Below are positions 34,501-43,686 of a stretch of 64,000 nucleotides of DNA, in pieces (position 1 is the first letter of the stretch; each line of letters starts with the position of its first letter). The notes below the pieces were generated by a model. The model ran no database searches, was not told where the DNA came from, and saw only the letters and a list, made by a program, of their open reading frames with translations. The translations under genes and the position numbers were made by a program. This DNA comes from Luteibaculum sp964627445 (GTDB lineage Bacteria > Bacteroidota > Bacteroidia > Flavobacteriales_D > Luteibaculaceae): the NCBI GenBank assembly GCA_964627445.1, contig CAZVJF010000006.1, forward strand, positions 186,001 through 250,000. Direction: 5' to 3'.

Positions 34501-37500
34501 CCCCAATGGAAATAATTTCCAGTGGTTTGATGCGGGCATGAACCTACTGCCCGAAGCACCAACGCCCAACACCAGTACGGCAGGTACTACCACCTATTAC
34601 GTGCGCGAAGTAGACCCTAGCGGCAACTGTGCCAGTCCGGAAGCTACCGTAACGGTAACCGTAAATAACGCACAGGGAATATCCATAGCTCCGAATAAAG
34701 AACCCTTATGCGATGGCGAAAACGTTACCCTTACCGTGTCCTTTGCCAGCGGTAGCTTCACCTGGGATGACGACAACACCAGCACCAATCGACGGACTAT
34801 TATCCAGCCGAGTGATGGCGAAACCTACACCGCAACACTCAATGATGCCAACGCTTGCGCCAATAGTGATACGTATACCATTAGGGTAAACCCGTTACCC
34901 ACTGTAGGCATTGCTGCCAATGATGAAAGTATCTGCGAAGGTGAAACAGCAACTTTAACCGCCAGCGGAGCCAATAGTTATGAATGGGAGGATGGAAGCA
35001 CGATTAATCCGCGTACGGTAGCGCCTACCAGCACTACTACCTACAGCGTAACCGGTACTGATGCTAATGGCTGCGAGAATACCGATAATATTACCATTAC
35101 CGTTAACCCACTGCCCAATGTTTCGGCAGTAGCATTGCCTGCTACCCTTTGCTTAGGAGAAAGCAGTTCTCTCAGTGCCAGTGGAGCCGATAGTTATGTT
35201 TGGGAGGATGGAATCACGACCAATCCACGCGAGGTAAGTCCAACAAGTACCACAACCTACAGCGTAACCGGTACCGATGCTAACGGTTGCGAGAATACTG
35301 ACGATATAACGGTTACCGTAAATCCACTTCCAACGGTAAGTATAGCTGCCGATGATGCCGACCTGTGCGAAGGTGAAACAACGACCTTAACCGCCAACGG
35401 AGCCGATAGCTATGTTTGGGAGGATGGAAGCACAACCAATCCACGAGCGGTGTTGCCTACAAGCACTACCACCTACAGCGTAACCGGTACCGGTGCCAAC
35501 GGCTGCGAGAATACAGCTGACATTTTGATTACCGTAAATCCACTTCCTGCGGTAAGTATAGCTGCCGATGATGCCGACCTCTGCGAAGGGGAATCAACAC
35601 AATTGACGGCCAGTGGAGCCGATAGCTATGTTTGGGAGGATGGAAGCACTAGCAATCCACGCACAGTATCGCCTACCAGCACCACAACCTACAGCGTTAC
35701 GGCTACTGATGCCAACGGCTGCGAGAATACGGACGCCATTACGGTTACCGTAAACCCGCTTCCTGCGGTAAGCATCGCTACCGATGATGCAGAGCTTTGC
35801 GAAGGTGAAACGACCACGTTAACCGCCAGTGGAGCGGATAGTTATCAATGGGAGAATGGAAGTACGATCAATCCACGCACAGTATCGCCTACCAGCACCA
35901 CAACGTACAGCGTTACAGGTACCGATGCCAATGGTTGCGAGCATACGGATGACATCACTATTACGGTAAATCCATTGCCCAATGTTTCGGCAATAGCATT
36001 GCCAGCTACCCTTTGTGTAGGGGAAAGCAGCTCTCTTAATGCCAGCGGAGCAAATAGTTATCAATGGGAGGATGGAAGCACGAGTAACCCACGCACGGTA
36101 TCGCCTGCGAGCACCACAACTTACAGCGTTATTGGTACCGATGCGAACGGTTGCGAGAATACTGACGATATAACGGTTACCGTAAATCCACTACCTACGG
36201 TAAGCATAGCTGCCGATGATGCCGACCTCTGCGAAGGGGAATCAACAGAATTAACGGCAAACGGAGCCGATGCTTATGTTTGGGAGGATGGAAGTACGGC
36301 CAATCCTCGCGCGGTATCGCCTACCAACACCACAACCTACAGCGTAACGGGCACCGATGCCAACGGCTGCCGGAACTCGGACGACATAACGGTTACCGTA
36401 AACCCACTTCCTACGGTAAGTATTTTTGCTAATGATGAAAGTATATGCGAAGGTGAAACAGCCACTTTAACCGCCAGCGGAGCCAATGCTTATGTTTGGG
36501 AGGATGGAAGCACGACCAATCCACGCGAGGTAAGTCCAACAAGCACTACAACGTACAGTGTTAGGGGCACCGATGCGAATGGTTGCAAGAACACAGCTGA
36601 CATTTCGGTTACCGTAAATCCACTGCCTACGGTAAGCATTGCTGCCGAAGATGGAGAAGTTTGTGTGGGTGAATCAACACAATTAACAGCCAGTGGAGCA
36701 GATACTTATGAATGGGAAGATGGAAGTGCGGCCAACCCGCGCACGATATTGCCCACAAGCACCACTACCTATAGTGTAACAGGTACAGACGCCAATGGCT
36801 GCGAAAATACCAGTGAAATTACCATTATCGTAAATCCATTGCCCAATGTATCGGTAACCGCCAACCCAACCGCAGTTTGCGAAGGCGAAAGCAGCACCTT
36901 GCAAGCAACGGGAGCAGCGGGGTATGTATGGGAAGATAACAATAGCACGAACAATCCTAGAACGGTAACTCCATCCAATACCACCATCTATACCGTTACG
37001 GGAACCGATGGAAATGGGTGCAGTGCTCAGGCTTCGGTAAGTGTAAACGTAAAACCCGTTCCACCTAAACCGCAAGAGCAAAGCGACTTCTTTTGCCAGT
37101 TTGATCGTATCGGGCGACTCCAGCCGAATACCGCAGATTATGTTTGGTATGATGAGAATATAGACCCACTTCCAGAAGCACCCAAGCCCGACTCCAGTGT
37201 GGTTGGATCGGTTCAATATTTTTTTCAGCAAGAGAATAACGGGTGCTTTAGTCCGCTAGCAAGGTATGAAGTCACTATTAAACCCAAGCCCAACGCGTTT
37301 TTGGCACAGTCTCGCATCGACTGTCAATTTGATACGCCAGCGCAATTAGAACCCAGCGGATCCGATTTTGTCTGGTATGATAGTAACGGTAATGCATTGG
37401 CTAATGCTCCTACACCAAACACGGATGTAGCGGGAGTAAGGCAGTTTACATTTAGACGAGAACTGGATGGCTGTTTTAGCGATGCTACAGATTTTACCTA

Positions 37501-40012
37501 CACGGTAAACCCCAAACCTGCCAAACCACAGGAGCAAACCATTGATTACTGTTTTGAGGCCAGCGCGTCTCAACTGCAACCCAACACTGCGAACTACCAA
37601 TGGTACGATGCCAATCAGAACGATTTATCTCAAGCTCCTACACCCAATACAACCAACGAAGGCGAACAGCAGTTCTTTTACAGTGAAACAGCTAATGGGT
37701 GTGAATCGGATTTAGCTGGTGTTGTGGTTCGTGTGGCGGATGAAATACCACCTTTTGATGGATATACCACGCGCTATTGCCAGTTTGAAACTCCGGAAGC
37801 TATAGACCCGGGCCAGGGCACACCCAATTGGTTTGATGAAAACGGAAATGCGCTGGGTAGCGAAAACCCCATTCCAACTACGGATGTTCCTGGAGTTACT
37901 CGCTATTTTGCTACCAAAGAATTTGCGGGTTGCACGAGTGAAGAAAGCGCGTTTATGGTGGAGGTTATTGCCAGGCCAAATACACCGGCAACAGGAACGG
38001 ATACCCTTTTTTACTGCCAGCAAGATGCGGCAAGCCCGTTAACTCCAAGGTTGGGCAACCACAATTGGTATAATGAAAGTGGAACCTACTTAGGAAACTC
38101 GTACACACCCAGTACAGGTGCAGTAGATACCAGTACATTTTATGTTAGTGTCACCGAAAACGGTTGCGAAAGCCTAAGCGATAGCGTGGTGGTGGTTGTA
38201 AAAGAAAAACCCCAAGCTCCTGTTGCCTCAAATACAGGTCCTTATTGCCAGGAGGATGTGGCGACTCCCTTACAACCCAACGGAGTAGGATATACCTGGT
38301 TTTTGTTCGACAATGGAAGTAACCAGTATATCCACCAAGGCAACACAGCAACACCAGCTACAGATATTTCAGGCAGCCTTCAATACCAAGTTACCTTGAC
38401 AGAAAACGGCTGCACCTCAGATGCAACGCTGGTGTCGGTAAGCATCAAACCCAAACCCATGGCGCCCCAGGTAGCCAATTTGCGTTATTGTGTTGGTGAA
38501 AGTGCAGCGCCATTAACGGCAACGGCTGCTGCTGGAAATACCCTAAGGTGGTACAATGTAAATAAGCAAGCGCTACCCAATACACCCACGCCCAGCACCA
38601 CTGAGGCCGATACCTTACATTATTTTGCTGCACAAACCCAGAACGGTTGCCAGAGCGATTTCTCCGACACTTTGCAGGTTGTCGTAAATGCCTTGCCTAC
38701 GATAAATGCAAGCGTCCAGAGTGCCTGTCCTGGAGATGCTTTTGAAATTGACGTCACATGCACGGGACAACCCAATTTCGATTTTGAGGTGGTGAACACA
38801 TCCAACCAAAACACTACCAACTATAGCGCCAGTAGTACGGAAACAACCGTAAGCCTCAATGTACCCAACGGGTCTTATAAATTGCGCTTAAAAGCAGACG
38901 CTTTCTGCAACGCAGCGCAAGAAGGCGTGGTCACTTTAAGCCTGAACCGCTTTGAAGCCCCACAAGCAACGCTTTCCCTAAATGAGGACCCGTGTTTGCA
39001 AGAAACCTATGTAGTGGCAATCTTTACGGGCGATCCTAACTTTTCTTTTATCTGGGATGTTCCTGGAGCAACGCAACAGACCAGAACCATTGGGGAAACT
39101 TCAGACTCCATTTTGGTATCGCAGCCAGGGGTGGTAAGACTTTTAAATGTATCGGATGCCCATTGTCAGGCCAACAGCAATCCACAGATAAACGTTTCAA
39201 AAACCGACTACAATACACCATCGCTTATGGCTATGGATACTGAAGTGTGCGAGGGCAGTGCGCTCAGTTTTACGGTGAGCAACCTGGAACCCGGTATGGA
39301 AACCGTAGTTTGGTTGGATGGACAGGAGTACGTGCTTACTCAGTCTGATATTATTACGCTTCCAAACGCAGCGCCAGGATGCTACAGTGCCCAGGTTTTT
39401 GCTACCGATATTGCTCGAGGTTGCAGCACAGACACCTTAACTTGGGAGGATTTATTTTGTGTGCAAGAAAACCCCATCAGCGATTTTGAGTTACAACCCG
39501 AAGTTTCGTTTCAAGAAGCTACAAACCGCATAGTGGAAAACACCAGTATGGGAGGAACAGATTTTACTTGGTTTGTAGCTGGAGAAGCGGTAAGCGACTC
39601 TTATAACTTAGTGTATGACTTTACAGAATTTCAAGGCGATACGGCTATAGTTTGCTTAGAAGCTATTCTCCAACCAAATAATGCTTTGGTATGTGCAGAT
39701 ACGCTTTGCAAACCCATAACCACGGCAACAGGAGCACCTATTTATATTCCCAATGCGTTTACTCCAGACGCCAATGTGCTAAACGAAACGTGGGGCCCGG
39801 AGACGGATGGTAAGTTCGATTTTTACGAGCTACAAGTATTTGATCGTTGGGGGCAAGTTGTATTTGAGTCCCAATCTGCTAGCGAACGTTGGGACGGATA
39901 TTTGGAAGGTGCGCTGGTGCAACCTGGCATTTATGCTTACGTGTTAAAATACCGCTATGTCAATGAAATTGGTGAGCATCGTATGCATGGCGATGTAAAG
40001 GTGCTGCGGTAG
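31529..40012 (+). CDS. Giant Ig-like repeat surface adhesin with T9SS type B (gliding-motility-associated) C-terminal domain
   Basis: The 2827-residue product has a signal peptide ending VFSVKGQ and an N-terminal jelly-roll-like domain (about 28-220, ending IYWDNIRVENGTGCCE). About 17 Ig/PKD-like units of 72 residues follow (core LCEGE-T-LTASGA-SYVWEDGS, TYSVTGTDANGCENT, VNPLP). Three units of a second type (VCADATPVTLDAGSY, NGETSQTIDVS) alternate with the first in exact 143-residue pairs. About eight Ig_7-like units (YCQ-x-x-A-x-PLTPN, NYQWYD) come next, mainly in residues about 1840-2400. The end (IPNAFTPDANVLNETW, FDRWGQVVF, WDGYLEGALVQPGIYAYVLKY) is the TIGR04131 type B sorting domain. 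It should be secreted by T9SS and held at the surface for adhesion or gliding. The ATG at 31544 (MGKVVVF) is an alternative start. A strong terminator follows. Confidence 0.92.
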   Translation: MGRFYMGKVVVFILFGFANLLVFSVKGQVIWEEDFSGYSNLATVGMNKNTANPAVDWTSTAQDCDGGGAQNDTRTTWSGSDYWGIFNGEFRCNDVEGLTCCGSGTQRGGSTDNEFITEFIDISTYCNVRISLSARETGSHEAFSPGCDNSSDRLYSYYRIDGGAWQLFENNGALSDDWTSATITQDNLNGNTLQIRFLAGAKANSENIYWDNIRVENGTGCCEELSDLTITGNTLLCAPPATQTYSASVTSGSGPIAYTWSLPDGGGTFAGGNTGASVSVDWTGTGTYRLQVNASNECSNEVTTVNITINEPPSVSINPNPAEICEGEDVTLTASGAGSYSWDNGLGAGASKTVSPNANTTYTVTGSVAGCPDDQESVDVTVNPAPDFTLSADPSTAICEGEDVELEASDSQTLFDAYDYEWTDDATAGNPRIVSPATTTTYTITATDNSGCEQSESITIQVNENPTPDLGADVAVCADATPVTLDAGSYTSYSWSPNGETSQTIDVSTSGTYTVTVTDANGCQGSDAVDVTVNPLPTVNIAADDAALCEGETTELTASGAGSYVWEDGSTANPRTVAPTSTTTYSVTGTDANGCENTEDITITVNPLPTPDLGADVVVCADATPITLDAGSYASYSWSPNSETSQTIDVSTSGTYTVTVTDANGCQGSDAVDVTVNPLPTVNIAADDAALCEGETTELTASGADSYVWEDGSTANSRAVAPSSTTTYSVTGTDANGCENTDDITITVNPLPTPDLGDDVEVCADATPVTLDAGSYASYNWSPNGETSQTIDVSTSGTYTVTVTDANGCQGSDAVDVTVNPLPAVSIAADDAALCEGETTELTASGADSYVWEDGSTANPRTVAPTSTSTYSVTGTDANGCENTDDITITVNPLPTVTINQTPNPVCEGEDATLQVTLSSGASFTWDDDNSNTNPRTIINPTNNQSFSVTAVNGNGCENTASIAIQVTPVPAAPADQNVSYCLNDFASQLTPNGNNFQWFDAGMNLLPEAPTPNTSTAGTTTYYVREVDPSGNCASPEATVTVTVNNAQGISIAPNKEPLCDGENVTLTVSFASGSFTWDDDNTSTNRRTIIQPSDGETYTATLNDANACANSDTYTIRVNPLPTVGIAANDESICEGETATLTASGANSYEWEDGSTINPRTVAPTSTTTYSVTGTDANGCENTDNITITVNPLPNVSAVALPATLCLGESSSLSASGADSYVWEDGITTNPREVSPTSTTTYSVTGTDANGCENTDDITVTVNPLPTVSIAADDADLCEGETTTLTANGADSYVWEDGSTTNPRAVLPTSTTTYSVTGTGANGCENTADILITVNPLPAVSIAADDADLCEGESTQLTASGADSYVWEDGSTSNPRTVSPTSTTTYSVTATDANGCENTDAITVTVNPLPAVSIATDDAELCEGETTTLTASGADSYQWENGSTINPRTVSPTSTTTYSVTGTDANGCEHTDDITITVNPLPNVSAIALPATLCVGESSSLNASGANSYQWEDGSTSNPRTVSPASTTTYSVIGTDANGCENTDDITVTVNPLPTVSIAADDADLCEGESTELTANGADAYVWEDGSTANPRAVSPTNTTTYSVTGTDANGCRNSDDITVTVNPLPTVSIFANDESICEGETATLTASGANAYVWEDGSTTNPREVSPTSTTTYSVRGTDANGCKNTADISVTVNPLPTVSIAAEDGEVCVGESTQLTASGADTYEWEDGSAANPRTILPTSTTTYSVTGTDANGCENTSEITIIVNPLPNVSVTANPTAVCEGESSTLQATGAAGYVWEDNNSTNNPRTVTPSNTTIYTVTGTDGNGCSAQASVSVNVKPVPPKPQEQSDFFCQFDRIGRLQPNTADYVWYDENIDPLPEAPKPDSSVVGSVQYFFQQENNGCFSPLARYEVTIKPKPNAFLAQSRIDCQFDTPAQLEPSGSDFVWYDSNGNALANAPTPNTDVAGVRQFTFRRELDGCFSDATDFTYTVNPKPAKPQEQTIDYCFEASASQLQPNTANYQWYDANQNDLSQAPTPNTTNEGEQQFFYSETANGCESDLAGVVVRVADEIPPFDGYTTRYCQFETPEAIDPGQGTPNWFDENGNALGSENPIPTTDVPGVTRYFATKEFAGCTSEESAFMVEVIARPNTPATGTDTLFYCQQDAASPLTPRLGNHNWYNESGTYLGNSYTPSTGAVDTSTFYVSVTENGCESLSDSVVVVVKEKPQAPVASNTGPYCQEDVATPLQPNGVGYTWFLFDNGSNQYIHQGNTATPATDISGSLQYQVTLTENGCTSDATLVSVSIKPKPMAPQVANLRYCVGESAAPLTATAAAGNTLRWYNVNKQALPNTPTPSTTEADTLHYFAAQTQNGCQSDFSDTLQVVVNALPTINASVQSACPGDAFEIDVTCTGQPNFDFEVVNTSNQNTTNYSASSTETTVSLNVPNGSYKLRLKADAFCNAAQEGVVTLSLNRFEAPQATLSLNEDPCLQETYVVAIFTGDPNFSFIWDVPGATQQTRTIGETSDSILVSQPGVVRLLNVSDAHCQANSNPQINVSKTDYNTPSLMAMDTEVCEGSALSFTVSNLEPGMETVVWLDGQEYVLTQSDIITLPNAAPGCYSAQVFATDIARGCSTDTLTWEDLFCVQENPISDFELQPEVSFQEATNRIVENTSMGGTDFTWFVAGEAVSDSYNLVYDFTEFQGDTAIVCLEAILQPNNALVCADTLCKPITTATGAPIYIPNAFTPDANVLNETWGPETDGKFDFYELQVFDRWGQVVFESQSASERWDGYLEGALVQPGIYAYVLKYRYVNEIGEHRMHGDVKVLR
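32931..34217 (+). repeat. Three tandem copies of a 429-bp module inside the adhesin gene
   Basis: Copies start with CAGATTTAGGTG-like sequence at 32931, 33360 and 33789, exactly 429 bp (143 codons) apart. Each holds one VCADATP unit and one LCEGETTELTASG unit. The copies are near-identical at DNA level, more so than the flanking 216-bp single units, pointing to recent duplication or gene conversion. Confidence 0.85.
34870..37060 (+). repeat. Run of about ten 216-bp Ig-unit repeats inside the adhesin gene
   Basis: Units of 72 codons beginning near NPLPTVSIAADDA recur head to tail. They share blocks such as TATGTTTGGGAGGATGGAAG and the TGCGAAGG of the CEGE motif, but differ by scattered substitutions, so they are older than the 429-bp triplication. 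Confidence 0.75.
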
Positions 40013-40029
40013 AGGAACGATGGAGATTC

Positions 40030-40066
40030 AAAAAAGGGTTGGTTTTACCGAAACCAACCCTTTTTT
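40030..40066. terminator. Bidirectional terminator that also encodes the end of the minus-strand gene
   Basis: AAAAAAGGGTTGGTTT and AAACCAACCCTTTTTT form a perfect stem with a small loop, flanked by A and T runs, so it can end transcripts from both sides. One arm codes the last residues Lys-Lys-Gly-Trp-Phe-Arg of the minus gene, and the TAA lies at the loop (40047-40045). Confidence 0.9.
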
Positions 40067-40413
40067 AATGCGATCGAAAATAGGAGTATACCTCCTAGTG
40101 CCAGCCAGTGCAGGTGGTCGTCAATAGGGATTGGCGGTGGAGCAGCGTCATTCTTTTCACCGTCTCGACCATTATTTTTCTTCGGACGATCAAACACGGA
40201 TTTATCCAAATCTAATTTTAGATGCCGTGTTCTGTAATCAATAATGGGGGAGTCATCTACAGGCTTCATGGGCTCCTCTTGCTCCACTTCTTGAAACGGA
40301 TCGGAAGCCGAACTTTGATTTCGCTGAAACGGATCAGAAAGAGCGGCAAACTGCAACTGTGCGAGACTACAAAAGACTACTAGAAAAAGACTCGGTAAAA
40401 AGCGTCTTTTCAT
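40045..40413 (-). CDS. Small secreted protein with a PID-like C-terminal membrane anchor
   Basis: The 122-residue product has a signal peptide (about 1-24), two DPFQ motifs (about 27-30 and 38-41), a charged middle and a C-terminal PPPIPIDDHLH (about 92-102) directly before a hydrophobic helix (about 103-116) and the basic tail KKGWFR. The order Pro-rich/PID motif, single helix, basic tail resembles the C-terminal sorting signals reported in Bacteroidetes secreted proteins, but I cannot confirm a named family. It faces the giant adhesin convergently. Function is unknown; a surface or inner-membrane-tethered accessory is possible. Its end is embedded in the shared terminator. Confidence 0.7.
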   Translation of the reverse strand: MKRRFLPSLFLVVFCSLAQLQFAALSDPFQRNQSSASDPFQEVEQEEPMKPVDDSPIIDYRTRHLKLDLDKSVFDRPKKNNGRDGEKNDAAPPPIPIDDHLHWLALGGILLFSIALKKGWFR

Positions 40414-40464
40414 GGAAAGTGGTATCGGTAAGGTTAAGGTGTATTGTCGGGTGGATATAGCGGG

Positions 40465-43400
40465 CTAGAATGAAATCTTTATCTGCTCTGTGTTACCATT
40501 ACCATAAGATACCACTGCAATATACACTCCATGCTTTTCCTTCAATGCGGTTAGTGGCATACTGGGTTCTATGGTATTCATTTCCATTAATTGCTTACCG
40601 CTTACATCAAAAAGTCTCACTGCTTCAATGGCTTTCGGCATGTTGGTGTACAAGGTGGGCTCCCCTTGGTTTACGGAATACCAACTAGTTGCTTGGTCCG
40701 CTACTAACTCAGAAATGTCTGTAGTAAAGGAGGTTTTTCCAAAAACTAGGAAGAAGCGGTTGGCTAACTCTCCCGCATCGTGGGCTGTAAACGTAAGGTC
40801 TTCGTTCAAGGCTTCCACTAAAGTTCCCTCTTCCACATCCAAAAGCATGGGCTTTACCTGGCCAAAATCCATGTATTCACTGCCTTCCAAATGTATTTCA
40901 TAAGTGCCTTTTCTAGGCACGGCAACATGCAGCGGTATTGAAGTTGTTTTATCAAGTTCAGGTATGCTTTGTATGATGTAATTTTGACCAGAGATGTCTA
41001 GCGAGTTAATCACAAAGCTTCCGCCAGATCCTGTTCGAGTATCCCATCCCCAATCTTCTTTAAAGGTTGTCCCTTCCACAACCCCAAATAGTGTAGTGAA
41101 GCGTTTACCTTCATCTACAAGCTGCAAAAAGAACTTACCTTTAATTTGATCTTGGGCACTTTTAAAATCACTGTTATTGCCCCCGCGCATTGCGTTAGTA
41201 AAGGTTACGGTACCTCCTGCATTGTTTATGATGGGTACATAAAAACCCTGTCCGGAGGCAATAAAAGTATTGGCTAGGGTCTGCGCTATGTTAGTGTCTC
41301 CGGCAACGGAGGCGCCTAGATTGTTAATCGCAATCTGTTGGTTGACAGCTGTGTATTCTGTATTGGTATTATGATTAAATAGTAAAATAGAACCTCCAAG
41401 CACTGTGCTATTGGAGGTTAGAAAATCTTCAGCATTAATTGCAGAAGGGTATGGATTCCCAAGTACATTATAATTATCGTTCGCAGTGCCATCATGGGTT
41501 GCCTCGTAGCTAACATTCCCGTTGTTTGGAGTCCCTGTGAATGTTGTAGATTCTACTCCAGTAAGTGCGTAACCTCTACCAACAGTGAGCTCGCTCCCAT
41601 TGTCTACAACTGTCCAGTCTGAAAAGCTAGTACCTGGTGCATTTAATTGGTATCTGCGACCCGCATTAAACTCGCTCATGTACGTGCTCCGCACAGGTGT
41701 AGACCAAAAATTGTAAAGTCCGGCCGCTTGGCCATCGGGTTTGTTACGGGTGACATTAAATGTACCGCTGTTTGAAACCGTAGATCCCGTTCCTTGAACT
41801 AGAGAACCATCGTCTGCAATGTTAAAAGTGCTGGTGTTAGTGAGGACACCTGCCGTTACAGTAACAAAACCGTTGCTACCTACATGAAACGTTCCGTCAT
41901 TAGTGAGGTCTCCTGATGTGAGCGTTACGGTGCCATTGGCCTGAATATCTAGGGTACCTGAATTTGACAGGTCGCCCGAGGTTGAGGTAATGCTTCCAGT
42001 TTCTTCTAGGGTGAGGGTGCCGCTGTTGGTTAAGTCCCCGGTTGCTAGAGAAATCGAGGCGTCCGATTCTAGGGTTAAAGCACCATTGTTTACTAAGGAA
42101 CCTGTTCCGGTGCAGCTTATGCTTGTGTTTTCGGGGAGGGTTATATTACCTGTAGCTGCATTGGTTAGGGTGGAATTGGCTACTACCAAGCTTTCTCCGC
42201 TGGCAAGGTCTAGATTACCTTCTATTTCACCCCCATGGCTTAAGGTGATGCTGTTGGCATTTACAGTGCCCAATTGCAAGGTGGTGCCATCTGCAACCGT
42301 AAGGTGTGGAATTCCACCTGCACCCGAGTACCCCGCACAGTTTATCAAGGTAGTGCCACCGTTGTCAAAGGTTACGGTAGGATTACCCGATAGAGTGGTT
42401 GCATCGTAGGGGTAGTCGTAGGTAAAAGCATTGGTAACTGTAATATCCGTGCTAAAAACATATTCATCATCAAAAAAGTCATCAGCCTCGGTCAAGGTAA
42501 GGTTGTAGTAGGTGCCACCACAAATAGTACCGGTGGCTCCAGTTCCGTCTTCATCCTCGGTATAAATTACGTTGCTACCTACGCCACTAGCAGCAATATT
42601 TACCGCGGGTGCCGTATTTCCATCAAATGCCCCCGTGTAACCGTCCATATTGGGGTTTCCAGCAAAAACAAAGGTTAGGGTCGCATTGTCCTCTAATTCA
42701 ATGTTGTATCCGTGGTCGTCATTGCCGGCCAGCTCAAAGGTTACGTTAGCGTTCTCTGCAATTACGATTTTACTGTTCGCTCCTCCAACTCCAAATCCCG
42801 TGAAGGTGCTCACCGTAACATCCGAGTTGATAATAAAGGTTTGGTTGTCTTCTGTGAAAATATCGTCTGCATCTGCTACGGGTATTGTGGCGGAGGAAGT
42901 TCCGTTGGCATATTGCGTCCAACTAGCTGGAGTTTCGGCATCGTCTGCATTCACAGGTTCCAAATACCACACACCTGCTTCCACCACTAAGAATGTAACG
43001 CTTACATCATCGATTCCCGTTCCGTGCGAATCATCGGCATCGTCTGGATTGGGGAGTTCCCATTTTAATACAATGGTTTCTCCATCGGCAAGTCCAGCCC
43101 CTAGATCAATTACAGCCGTATTGCTTTCTTGGTTACCATTTCCATTAGCAGCTCCTCCATTGTTGCAATTTCCAAAGAACAGGTTGCAGTCTACCGTAGT
43201 GTAATTCAAAGCATTTACATCGGTAAAGGTACCGCCCGATAACCCCGAACCGATTTTGTAGCTGAACTGGGTTGTTTGGTTGCCAACGCGTTCCACATCA
43301 CTAATACGCCATTGCTCTCCATTGAAATTTACCGCAAGATGAGTGATGGTTTGGCCCGTGTTGTTGGTAAGCTCCCAACCGGCTTCAAAACTGGTGCTGC

Positions 43401-43686
43401 CGTCATCTAAAAATCCAAGTGCACGGTCTGCAGCGGCCGTGGATCCGTAGCTAAACACACCGGCTGTGGTGGAACTTCCGTTGTCTACTGTAGCAGCGCT
43501 TACCGCAACGCCATTATTTTCAATTAGCCAACCATCGGCAAGGCCAGACAGGTCGGCTGCATTTAAGCCATTGAAGTCTTCGGTGATGGTCGCGTTCGCT
43601 TCAGTGACACTGTACTGCGCACTAGCGGAAAAAATTAAAAGGAATGTCGGTATGAAAAAGGTTAAGGCGGGTAAAGGTGTTTTCAT
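40465..43686 (-). CDS. Secreted T9SS-type beta-helix-like protein
   Basis: The product of about 1073 residues starts MKTPLPALTFFIPTFLLIF with a signal peptide ending SASAQ; ATG 43686 is preferred to 43734 for that reason. The N-terminal third has a jelly-roll-like domain (ITEDFNGLNAADLSG; WELPNPDDADDSHGTGIDDVSV). The middle holds about eight repeats of 20-22 residues (G-x-L-x-NSGTLTLEE-x-SI) predicted to form a beta-helix. A module with YNFWSTPV, NYNVLGNPYPSAINAEDF and TVTFTNAMRGGNNSDF follows. The C-terminus (VRLFDVSGKQLMEMN, KHGVYIAVVSYGN, IKISF) is a type A-like sorting domain. It shares its C-terminal module with the next gene (44049-48581). A surface or extracellular role is inferred. 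Confidence 0.83.
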   Translation of the reverse strand: MKTPLPALTFFIPTFLLIFSASAQYSVTEANATITEDFNGLNAADLSGLADGWLIENNGVAVSAATVDNGSSTTAGVFSYGSTAAADRALGFLDDGSTSFEAGWELTNNTGQTITHLAVNFNGEQWRISDVERVGNQTTQFSYKIGSGLSGGTFTDVNALNYTTVDCNLFFGNCNNGGAANGNGNQESNTAVIDLGAGLADGETIVLKWELPNPDDADDSHGTGIDDVSVTFLVVEAGVWYLEPVNADDAETPASWTQYANGTSSATIPVADADDIFTEDNQTFIINSDVTVSTFTGFGVGGANSKIVIAENANVTFELAGNDDHGYNIELEDNATLTFVFAGNPNMDGYTGAFDGNTAPAVNIAASGVGSNVIYTEDEDGTGATGTICGGTYYNLTLTEADDFFDDEYVFSTDITVTNAFTYDYPYDATTLSGNPTVTFDNGGTTLINCAGYSGAGGIPHLTVADGTTLQLGTVNANSITLSHGGEIEGNLDLASGESLVVANSTLTNAATGNITLPENTSISCTGTGSLVNNGALTLESDASISLATGDLTNSGTLTLEETGSITSTSGDLSNSGTLDIQANGTVTLTSGDLTNDGTFHVGSNGFVTVTAGVLTNTSTFNIADDGSLVQGTGSTVSNSGTFNVTRNKPDGQAAGLYNFWSTPVRSTYMSEFNAGRRYQLNAPGTSFSDWTVVDNGSELTVGRGYALTGVESTTFTGTPNNGNVSYEATHDGTANDNYNVLGNPYPSAINAEDFLTSNSTVLGGSILLFNHNTNTEYTAVNQQIAINNLGASVAGDTNIAQTLANTFIASGQGFYVPIINNAGGTVTFTNAMRGGNNSDFKSAQDQIKGKFFLQLVDEGKRFTTLFGVVEGTTFKEDWGWDTRTGSGGSFVINSLDISGQNYIIQSIPELDKTTSIPLHVAVPRKGTYEIHLEGSEYMDFGQVKPMLLDVEEGTLVEALNEDLTFTAHDAGELANRFFLVFGKTSFTTDISELVADQATSWYSVNQGEPTLYTNMPKAIEAVRLFDVSGKQLMEMNTIEPSMPLTALKEKHGVYIAVVSYGNGNTEQIKISF

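Noticed and set aside
32931..37060. CRISPR-like array because of regular repeats
   Set aside because: Repeats are in-frame coding units of 216 or 429 bp without unique spacers of constant length.
42650..43204. Long plus-strand frames opposite the T9SS genes (also 4070-4609, 14407-14985 and similar)
   Set aside because: They are antisense shadows of well supported minus-strand genes and lack any domain similarity.
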